60,469 nt of DNA from Pirellula staleyi DSM 6068. Its GTDB lineage: Bacteria; Planctomycetota; Planctomycetia; Pirellulales; Pirellulaceae. The notes under the pieces were generated by a model that ran no database searches, was not told where the DNA came from, and worked only from the letters and a program-made list of their open reading frames with translations. How positions within the stretch are numbered: position 1 is the stretch's first letter; each line of letters opens with the position of its first letter. The DNA is taken from assembly GCA_945875845.1 (NCBI GenBank), contig CAMCMB010000042.1, positions 1-60,469 of the forward strand, given 5' to 3'. A program made the translations under genes and the position numbers. This document shows positions 53,955-60,469 of this stretch, in pieces.

Positions 53955-56296
53955 ACGACGAAACTGTTTTCGACGCCGTTCTGCGATCTATCGCTCACGC
54001 TGCAGAATACAATCGTGATGATGCCGTGTCTCCAGTAGCGGTTCTTTGGCCGGATGAAAAAAAGGAATGGGAACGCATTGTTCCTCGATTACGAGAAGCG
54101 ATTCCGCACTTCTACGTATTTGGTCCATACGACAAGGACAATCGAAGTGGTCCCGCAATTTGGCTGCGGTGCGTTTTGTCAGGGAACATCTCCGACGTTC
54201 AAGTTCCAAAGGGAGCGGTGCCGGTAATTTATCTGCCGGGCGTTAGTCGCTCGACTCTTCGTGCGACCGAGGAATGTCCCACCGAACTCAAACCACTTGC
54301 CGAGCTTCAATACCGAGGCGTGTTTTGGTCACAAGTGAACGGTAAAGATTGGACAGTTGCTTCCTTCATGCAAACCAACCACGGGGGGCTGAAACTTAAG
54401 ATTCCAAAGGATGCAGCGACATCGCAATCGATGAAGCGGGCAATTGACCGCGTAATGGAAGTCCCGACGGAGTACCTGCGAACGAAGGCTGCTGCTGGGG
54501 AATTGAATAGTACTTACTTTGATTCGCTTATTAGCGATGACTTCGTGGATGATCTTTTGACTTGGCTTTCCGATTCAAAGGGAGTTAAAGAGCGTTGGGA
54601 TTCAGCTCGATGGGAAACGCTTTGTAGTCGCTGTATAAGCGACTACGGATTCGATCCAGCACGCGACGGAGATATTGACGGGGCAGAAAAGCTTGGTGTT
54701 CAAGATCGCCCAATATGGAAGACCGTTTGGAAGCGATTTGCTTCGTCACCCCATCGATACCCTGGGTTGGTCGATGTGCTTCGACGTGCAAAGCCGTCCG
54801 GTAAGAGTGGCGATCTATTTGCAAAAATGCTTGTTGAGTCTTGGCCACAAGACAACGAAACAGCGGAGTCAAATCTTCGAGATGCTCTGCTTTCCATTCC
54901 CGAAAAAAATCTGGAAAAAGCCCGCGAGCTAATCCACGAACTTGAACGAGATAATTTTGTTCGTCGCGAATGGGTATGGGCTTCACTGGGGAAAGCGCCC
55001 CTTGCTGCTGCTCTAAAACACCTAGCAATTCTGTCGGAACTTACGGCGACTCCACTTACCGCCGCAAACATCAACGATATGGCAAAACTCTACGCGGAGA
55101 GCGGTTGGCGTTCGGATGCGGCTGCACTTGATGCGATGGCATCAGCCTCGAGCGTCGTCGACTCAATTGCAATCAACGGAGTGATTCAACATTTGTATGC
55201 TCCATGGCTTCGTGACGCAGCAGAGTTGTTTCAGGATCGGGCTAAGGCAACTCCAATCCCAGGACGAAAACATTCAAGGCTAGGAGAAGTCAGTAGTTCA
55301 ACTTGTGTCATGTTTGTAGATGGACTTCGTATGGACGTAGGACAAAAACTACGTGCCGCTTTGCGAGCGAAGTTCGGTGAAGTATCGATGGAACATCATC
55401 TGGTCGCGATGCCCTCAGTAACACCTACTGCTAAGCCAGGCATATCACCTGTTGCTCATCGCATTAGCGGTACTGTGGCTGGAGAAGAATTTCGCCCATG
55501 TGTAGCCGACACTGGCAAGGATCTGACGATCGATCGGTTCCGTGGCCTATTGGAAAATGACGGTTATCAGATTCTCGCCGGGAACGATACTGGAGAACCA
55601 AGTGGCAAGGCATGGACTGAGTTTGGGAATTTAGACTCGACAGGCCATCAAGAAGGGATCGGGCTTGCTCGCCGGATCGGAGAGCTAATCTACGTTCTTA
55701 CTCAACGGGTCGAGGCTCTGGTTGCTGCCGGATGGCGGGAAGTTCGGTTGGTGACAGATCACGGATGGCTGCTTTTGCCTGGAGGACTGCCCAAAAGCGA
55801 TCTGCCAAAATACTTGACTCAGACGCGATGGGGGCGCTGTGCAGTCGTTAAAGCGTCTTCCAATGTCGATTTGCCCCATTTCGAATGGTTCTGGAATGAA
55901 TCAGTCCAAGTGGCATGTCCGCGTGGCATCGACTCCTTTATCGCTGGTCAGCAGTACAATCATGGTGGACTTAGTCTACAGGAATGTGTCGTTCCTCAGC
56001 TGAGTGTTCGCGCGATAGGGGAACCGAGTTCGCTTGCGAACATCGAAGATGTGAAATGGGCCGGACTTCGATGCAAGATCAAGGTGACGGGAGACTTCGA
56101 AGGGTGTAAAGTTGATCTGCGCGATAAACCTGCTGATCCATCAAGTACCCTTGCCAAGCCTCGGTCAATTGGGAAAGACGGATCGGTAGCAATCGTCGTA
56201 GAGGATGAGAGTCGAGAGGGCAGTGCCACTTCGCTGGTATTGCTCGACGCAGGTGGAAACGTTATTGAAAAAGTCTTAGTCACGGTTGGGGAGTAG
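53951..56296 (+). CDS. pglZ: BREX-1 alkaline-phosphatase-like protein PglZ
   Basis: PglZ is a core BREX protein with an alkaline phosphatase-like domain; its target in defence is not settled. The 781-aa protein has CVMFVDGLRMDVGQKLRAAL near residue 455 and VRLVTDHGWLLLPGGLPKSD near 600, which hold the metal-binding Asp/His residues of the family. GQQYNHGGLSLQECVVPQ, another conserved stretch, is near 665. The ATG overlaps the stop of the TOPRIM-like gene (ATGA). In BREX loci without an insert, pglZ follows pglX directly; here the ATPase/TOPRIM pair separates them. Confidence 0.92.
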   Translation: MNDETVFDAVLRSIAHAAEYNRDDAVSPVAVLWPDEKKEWERIVPRLREAIPHFYVFGPYDKDNRSGPAIWLRCVLSGNISDVQVPKGAVPVIYLPGVSRSTLRATEECPTELKPLAELQYRGVFWSQVNGKDWTVASFMQTNHGGLKLKIPKDAATSQSMKRAIDRVMEVPTEYLRTKAAAGELNSTYFDSLISDDFVDDLLTWLSDSKGVKERWDSARWETLCSRCISDYGFDPARDGDIDGAEKLGVQDRPIWKTVWKRFASSPHRYPGLVDVLRRAKPSGKSGDLFAKMLVESWPQDNETAESNLRDALLSIPEKNLEKARELIHELERDNFVRREWVWASLGKAPLAAALKHLAILSELTATPLTAANINDMAKLYAESGWRSDAAALDAMASASSVVDSIAINGVIQHLYAPWLRDAAELFQDRAKATPIPGRKHSRLGEVSSSTCVMFVDGLRMDVGQKLRAALRAKFGEVSMEHHLVAMPSVTPTAKPGISPVAHRISGTVAGEEFRPCVADTGKDLTIDRFRGLLENDGYQILAGNDTGEPSGKAWTEFGNLDSTGHQEGIGLARRIGELIYVLTQRVEALVAAGWREVRLVTDHGWLLLPGGLPKSDLPKYLTQTRWGRCAVVKASSNVDLPHFEWFWNESVQVACPRGIDSFIAGQQYNHGGLSLQECVVPQLSVRAIGEPSSLANIEDVKWAGLRCKIKVTGDFEGCKVDLRDKPADPSSTLAKPRSIGKDGSVAIVVEDESREGSATSLVLLDAGGNVIEKVLVTVGE

Positions 56297-56306
56297 GTCG
56301 TAAACA

Positions 56307-58352
56307 ATGGAGTTTGACGCGCTAGACAGAATTGCCGCTGACGCATTCGATGGTTACATCGTGCGCAAGGACTTGGTACGGAAATTTGCTCGTCAGTACC
56401 CCGTTCCAACGTACGTCTGCGAGTTCCTTCTCGGTCGCTACTGCGCCAGTACGCAAGAAGACGAGATCACAGAAGGCCTAGAAATCGTTGAGCGCCAACT
56501 GAAGGATCGAGCAGTTCGAAGCGGCGAAGAAGAGCTATTCAAGGCCCGAGCGCAGAAAAACGGCTCGGTCAAGATTATCGACATCGTTTCGGCGCGATTG
56601 GATGCAAAAACGGGTAGCTATCTAGCTACTCTACCCAGCTTGCAGCTCAAAGACGTCGGAATCGCTGAAAAGATGGTTCACGACAACGAGCGAATGCTTA
56701 CTGGGGGCTTTTACGCTGAAGTTGATCTTAACTATGACGCCGTAGTCGCGGAAGAAAAGACGGGGCTGCCATTTTCGATTGTCTCGCTTCGACCAATCCA
56801 ACTCTCCAAGCGTGATGTATTGGATGCGCTTTATGCTGGACGTGCAAAATTTCAAACCGAGGATTGGAAAAAGTTCTTGTTGCGAAGCATCGGACTTGAA
56901 CCGAGTGAGCTGACGCCACGAAACATGGATGCAATGCTCCTTCGGATGATTCCATTCGTAGAAAATAACTACAATCTGGTTGAGCTCGGGCCTCGCGGTA
57001 CAGGCAAGTCGCACTTATTCCAACAAATCAGCCCCTACGCTCATCTTGTCTCGGGTGGCAAGGCGACAGTAGCCCGCATGTTTGTAAACAATAACAACGG
57101 ACAACGAGGGCTCGTATGCCTTTATGACGTAACTTGCTTTGATGAAGTATCCGGAGTCTCTTTCGACCAAAAAGACGGCGTCAACATCATGAAGGGTTAC
57201 ATGGAATCTGGAGAGTTCAGCCGTGGAAAAGAAAGTATTCGGGCCTATGGCAGCATCGTTATGGTCGGCAATTTCGATGTCGATGTGCAACATCAGCAGA
57301 GAGTAGGACACCTGTTCGGGCCGATGCCACCTGAAATGAGAAACGATACGGCATTGATGGACCGTATTCATTGCTTCCTGCCGGGTTGGGACGTTCCAAA
57401 GATTAGTGAGCCACTGAAGACAAATCACTTTGGATTGGTTTCTGACTTCTTGAGCGAATGCTGGAGTAGGCTGCGAAGCGCCAATCGGATTTCGGTGCTC
57501 CAAGGTCGCGTCGCCTTTGGCGGAGCCTTGAGTGGTCGCGATCAAAATGCGGTCATCAAAACAATTAACGGCCTTCTAAAGCTCATGCATCCAGATCCTG
57601 ACGACAAGGTTAGCGATACGGATCTCGAATGGGCAGTGCGATTAGCGCTCGAAGTTCGTCGACGTGTCAAAGAACAGCAAAAGAGAATCGGCAGCGCCGA
57701 GTTTCGCAATACTCAGTTCAGCTACACGTTGGGCCAAGATGGTGTTGAGAAGTTTGTAGCAACGCCTGAGCTTCAAAGCGAAGATCACATTGGGCGTGAC
57801 CCATTGCCACCTGGCCAAGTTTGGGCCATAAGCCCAGCCAGCCAAGACGAGCACTCTGGCCTCTACCGAATCGAAGTAACCGAAGGGCCGGGGAGCGGAG
57901 TTCGAATTCTCAACCGTCCATCACCGCAAGCCTTTTCAGAATCAGTTCGATACGCAGAAGCGAATATCTATTCGCGATCGGCTGAACTAGTCGGTGACCG
58001 CAATCCACGAGAACACGAATTCTCGGTCCAGCTCCGAGCGTTTGACTCATCCAAAAACGGTAATGGGCTTGGCATGGCCGTCTTGCTCGCGGTCTGCTCG
58101 TCGTTGATCAACAAAAGTTTGCGAGGCGGTATTGTAATCGTCGGCGGAATCAACCTCGGCGGATCCATCGATCCGCTTTACAACGCCATCGACGTAGTCG
58201 AGTTGGCAGTCGAGAAGGGAGCATCCGTCATCCTCATGCCGGTCTCCTCTCGAAAACAGTTATTCGATTTGTCTGATGACCTCGCAACCAAGGTTACTGT
58301 TGTTTACTACAACGACGCCCGGGAAGCGCTGATTAAAGCGATTGAAAGTTGA
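56307..58352 (+). CDS. brxL: BREX Lon-like AAA protein BrxL
   Basis: BrxL closes the type 1 BREX operon and forms a DNA-binding AAA+ barrel. The 681-aa protein starts FDALDRIAADAFDGYIVRKD, has an N-terminal domain and then the ATPase Walker A LGPRGTGKSHLFQQIS near residue 229. A Walker-B-like VCLYDVTCFDEV is near 275. The C-terminal ~90 residues match Lon protease in outline (GGIVIVGGINLGGSIDPLYN, then KGASVILMP). However, the Lon catalytic Ser (P-S-A-G) is replaced by G-N-G-L-G near 590 and the catalytic Lys is not seen, so protease activity is unlikely. It follows pglZ by ten bases. Confidence 0.9.
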   Translation: MEFDALDRIAADAFDGYIVRKDLVRKFARQYPVPTYVCEFLLGRYCASTQEDEITEGLEIVERQLKDRAVRSGEEELFKARAQKNGSVKIIDIVSARLDAKTGSYLATLPSLQLKDVGIAEKMVHDNERMLTGGFYAEVDLNYDAVVAEEKTGLPFSIVSLRPIQLSKRDVLDALYAGRAKFQTEDWKKFLLRSIGLEPSELTPRNMDAMLLRMIPFVENNYNLVELGPRGTGKSHLFQQISPYAHLVSGGKATVARMFVNNNNGQRGLVCLYDVTCFDEVSGVSFDQKDGVNIMKGYMESGEFSRGKESIRAYGSIVMVGNFDVDVQHQQRVGHLFGPMPPEMRNDTALMDRIHCFLPGWDVPKISEPLKTNHFGLVSDFLSECWSRLRSANRISVLQGRVAFGGALSGRDQNAVIKTINGLLKLMHPDPDDKVSDTDLEWAVRLALEVRRRVKEQQKRIGSAEFRNTQFSYTLGQDGVEKFVATPELQSEDHIGRDPLPPGQVWAISPASQDEHSGLYRIEVTEGPGSGVRILNRPSPQAFSESVRYAEANIYSRSAELVGDRNPREHEFSVQLRAFDSSKNGNGLGMAVLLAVCSSLINKSLRGGIVIVGGINLGGSIDPLYNAIDVVELAVEKGASVILMPVSSRKQLFDLSDDLATKVTVVYYNDAREALIKAIES

Positions 58353-58446
58353 TGACCGAAGGCGCTCAGCGTTCAATTTCGATTTTGCAACTATTGCAAT
58401 TGGTTATGGCACGATGATTCTCTAACGACTACTGTTTTAAAATCAA

Positions 58447-59976
58447 ATGTATTTGTCACGAATCCACATCCGCAATTTCCGTCAATTTGGTGACGATGAT
58501 TCTTCGCTTCAAGTTTCTTTTAACGAAGGAGTTACTGCACTTGTTGGCCGAAACGACAGTGGCAAAACAGCAGTTATCGATGCAATTAGATATGCGTTGC
58601 TCACTCGCGGCCAAGATTTCCTTCGTATTCAGCCAGAAGATTTCCATATCCGGAGTGATGGAAAACAAGCGGACAATATTCAAATTCGATGTACGTTAAG
58701 TGGTCTCAGCATGGATGAAAAAGGAGCGTTTGCTGAATATTTATCTTTCGATGCTAACAATGTGTCATTAGTCATCAGCCTAACTGCAAGGCGTTTGAGC
58801 GAGTCTCCTGGTGTTCGTAGATGGCTTGATGTCTCAGTTCGATGCGGAATCGACGGCACCGGCCCTACGATTGAATCATCGGTTCGGGAATTACTGGCAA
58901 GTACCTATTTGAGACCACTTCGCGACGCGGAGCGCGAGATGTCTCCAGGTCGCGGTTCAAGACTTTCGCAAATTCTCGCTAATGTCCCAGAAATCAATAA
59001 TGGTGCACCCTTCATTGAAACCGCGCCGGTAGCCAATATTGCAGAGCTGAAGAATTTGAGCCTGGTTGGATTGGCCGATTATCTTCGTCATGTCGTCAGT
59101 CAGCATAGCGGTATTGACAGCGCACAAAACGCAATAAACGCACAGTACCTCTCGTTTCTCTCTCTTTCCGGTGACAGCTTGAAGGGAAAAATTGACATCT
59201 CCGAGGGAGGTAACGAAAAAGCGAGGCTTCGCCAACTCTTAGAACGATTAGAACTTTGCCTACTTGAATCTACGAGCGGTGCGGCGCCTGGTCGATATGG
59301 GCTTGGGTCGAATAATCTTCTGTACATGGCTTGCGAACTTTTGCTTCTGGGAAGGGAGCCGGAAGGACTACCTTTGCTACTAATTGAGGAACCAGAAGCT
59401 CATTTGCATCCCCAAAGGCAGCTCCGTCTCATGGAGTTTTTATCTAAGGCAGCATGTAAACTTGAAGGAGAGGCACTTCGACCTGTGCAAGTCATTATGA
59501 CAACACACAGTCCCAATTTGGCATCCAAGATTTCTTTGCAGAACATCATTATTCTACAGGGCGGACGTTCATTTTCACTTGCTTCTGATAAGACTGAGCT
59601 CGAGTTAGGAGATTATCGCTTTCTGCAAAGGTTTCTCGACGTCACCAAAGCAAATCTCTTTTTCGCACATGGCGTGATCATTGTCGAAGGTGATGCCGAA
59701 GCAATCCTTTTGCCTGTCATAGCAAAGCTGTTAGATGCGGATCTCACCGAGCAAGGAGTCTCGATCGTCAATGTGGGGAGTACTGGACTAAGACGTTATA
59801 GTCAAATTTTTCAAAGAGTTGATAAAGCGCAACAGCCACTGTCCGTACCCATTGCTTGTCTCGCCGATATGGACGTGATGCCGGATTGCGCTCCACAAGA
59901 ACTTGATATCGTTGAGGACGAGAATGACGCTAAATGGAATAATCCTAAACGTCGATGGAAGGCAATAAGGGTGTGA
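58447..59976 (+). CDS. OLD-family ATP-dependent nuclease, probably C-terminally truncated
   Basis: This 509-aa protein has an ABC-type ATPase head: RIHIRNFRQFGDDD, Walker A LVGRNDSGKTAVIDAIRYAL near residue 33, Walker B LLLIEEPEAHLHPQRQLRL near 312, and MTTHSPNLASK. A TOPRIM domain starts with the Glu of HGVIIVEGDAEAILLPVI (near 415) and includes ACLADMDVMP (DxD, near 473). OLD enzymes usually continue 80-150 residues past this point; here the frame ends soon after at a TGA that abuts a hairpin (59976-59992). It may be a broken accessory nuclease. It follows brxL by about 95 bases. Confidence 0.8.
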   Translation: MYLSRIHIRNFRQFGDDDSSLQVSFNEGVTALVGRNDSGKTAVIDAIRYALLTRGQDFLRIQPEDFHIRSDGKQADNIQIRCTLSGLSMDEKGAFAEYLSFDANNVSLVISLTARRLSESPGVRRWLDVSVRCGIDGTGPTIESSVRELLASTYLRPLRDAEREMSPGRGSRLSQILANVPEINNGAPFIETAPVANIAELKNLSLVGLADYLRHVVSQHSGIDSAQNAINAQYLSFLSLSGDSLKGKIDISEGGNEKARLRQLLERLELCLLESTSGAAPGRYGLGSNNLLYMACELLLLGREPEGLPLLLIEEPEAHLHPQRQLRLMEFLSKAACKLEGEALRPVQVIMTTHSPNLASKISLQNIIILQGGRSFSLASDKTELELGDYRFLQRFLDVTKANLFFAHGVIIVEGDAEAILLPVIAKLLDADLTEQGVSIVNVGSTGLRRYSQIFQRVDKAQQPLSVPIACLADMDVMPDCAPQELDIVEDENDAKWNNPKRRWKAIRV

Positions 59977-60092
59977 CCGGCGTTCCGCCGGTTTGTTTAG
60001 CGAGCAAAAGTATTTAGGGTAAACAAAAAGCGGCCAACCTGCCATGATTCGGTTATCTAACGACCCAATCACTTCTGGCAGGAGGCCACACT
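59977..60092. other. Hairpins between the OLD gene and a short ORF
   Basis: A perfect hairpin, ACCGGCG-TTC-CGCCGGT (59976-59992), starts at the OLD stop codon. Further on, CCTGCCA (near 60036) pairs with TGGCAGG (near 60075) just before an AGGAGG site. The second hairpin could control the short ORF that follows. No terminator T run is present. Confidence 0.55.
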
Positions 60093-60225
60093 ATGAAGAT
60101 CCTCGATTTGTCGATGTTTGACAACCTATCCTCGAAAGACTTGACTGCAGAGCAACTGAAAATGTCGCTCGCTGAGTCAGGTACTTATCTTCGAGACCTG
60201 GTGGTTAGCTCCACAAAGATCTTTA
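60093..60225 (+). pseudogene. Short ORF start, possibly a disrupted transposase gene
   Basis: After an AGGAGG site, ATG 60093 begins MKILDLSMFDNLSSKDLTAE and continues to about SGTYLRDLVV with good protein-like composition. The frame then runs straight into a nested inverted repeat (from about 60226) and becomes meaningless. This suggests a gene whose start was cut off by an inserted element. I cannot name the family; a planctomycete insertion-sequence transposase N-terminus is a guess from the hairpin leader and context. Confidence 0.4.
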
Positions 60226-60409
60226 GGGGACACCACATATTTTTGGGTGGGTGGTTGACACAGCCGACAAAAGTCAAAGTAGTAGGCACATTCCATGTGC
60301 CGTCCACCTGGAATCCATGCAAAAGCTTGACTGCGAACGGCACGGCGGAGCGTGCCTGCTACTTTTGTCGGCTCTGTCCTGATACCACACATGAAAGTGT
60401 CGTGTCCCC
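60226..60409. repeat. Nested inverted repeat element (184 bp)
   Basis: The outer arms are GGGGACAC (60226-60233) and GTGTCCCC (60402-60409). The inner arms are ACAGCCGACAAAAGT (60260-60274) plus AGTAGGCAC (60281-60289). They pair with GTGCCTGCT (60352-60360) plus ACTTTTGTCGGCTCTGT (60361-60377), with a small insertion. This looks like a non-coding mobile or REP-type element, and it interrupts the ORF that starts at 60093. Confidence 0.7.
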
Positions 60410-60432
60410 ATGTTTCTCCGCCCCTCGCTCAC

Positions 60433-60469
60433 CGGCTTGTTGCTTTAGTGAAGTCGTCATTGGGTAAGG
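60433..60469 (+). mobile_element. Start of a third copy of the 118-bp MITE-like element
   Basis: CGGCTTGTTGCTTTAGTGAA and the following bases match the left end of copies 1 and 2. The window ends after 37 bases, so the rest cannot be judged. Confidence 0.7.

Overview
The window looks like chromosome from a planctomycete, probably Pirellulales/Rhodopirellula-like. The clues are a DUF1559 prepilin-like protein with the H-X9-DG end, a Tat-exported DUF1501 protein, a large sigma-70 protein with extra helix-turn-helix segments, and short dispersed GC-rich hairpin repeats, including one that would translate as AWEGEAPAEP. All assignments come from reading sequence and motifs; no database search was run.

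Layout. (1) 1-5056: a probable genomic island with a type I restriction subunit (hsdR), only the tail of hsdS, and two small hypothetical genes. It ends at the 3' half of a tRNA-Arg(ACG) gene, a classic integration site. (2) 5057-17958: core-type genes. These are a phosphate-selective porin behind a Pho-box-like triple repeat, csrA, a CAAX-type membrane protease, a DUF1501 protein, hisH, a large sigma factor, a DUF1559/lipoprotein pair, murQ and an N-acetylhexosamine kinase. A 425-bp tandem repeat array separates the DUF1501 gene from hisH. (3) 18379-39091: one long same-strand exopolysaccharide cluster. It holds a WecA-like initiator fused to a glycosyltransferase, a Wzx-like flippase, a Wzy/ligase-like polymerase, many GT2/GT4 transferases, FkbM-type methyltransferases (one broken, one fused to a GT2), a hexapeptide acetyltransferase and a Wzc-like tyrosine kinase. 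No Wza-type exporter is seen. (4) 39092-43251: repeats, a small membrane protein, an unusual aldo/keto reductase-kinase-phosphatase triple fusion, an esterase, and a decayed gene resembling the end of a TROVE/vWA protein. (5) 43855-59976: a complete type 1 BREX phage-defence operon (brxA, brxB, brxC, pglX, pglZ, brxL). A two-gene AAA ATPase/TOPRIM-like module sits between pglX and pglZ, and an OLD-family ATPase-nuclease, apparently C-terminally truncated, follows brxL. (6) 59977-60469: hairpins, a short ORF that may be a cut transposase start, nested inverted repeats and the start of a third copy of a 118-bp MITE-like element.

How the genes fit together. The middle cluster makes and exports a surface polysaccharide: the WecA domain starts the lipid-linked chain, the transferases extend it, the flippase and polymerase move and polymerise it, and the Wzc-like kinase controls length. 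The flanks carry defence: type I restriction on the left, BREX plus accessory nucleases on the right. The strongest candidates for undescribed biology are the AAA/TOPRIM pair inside the BREX operon and the reductase-PNKP-like fusion at 39974-41884.
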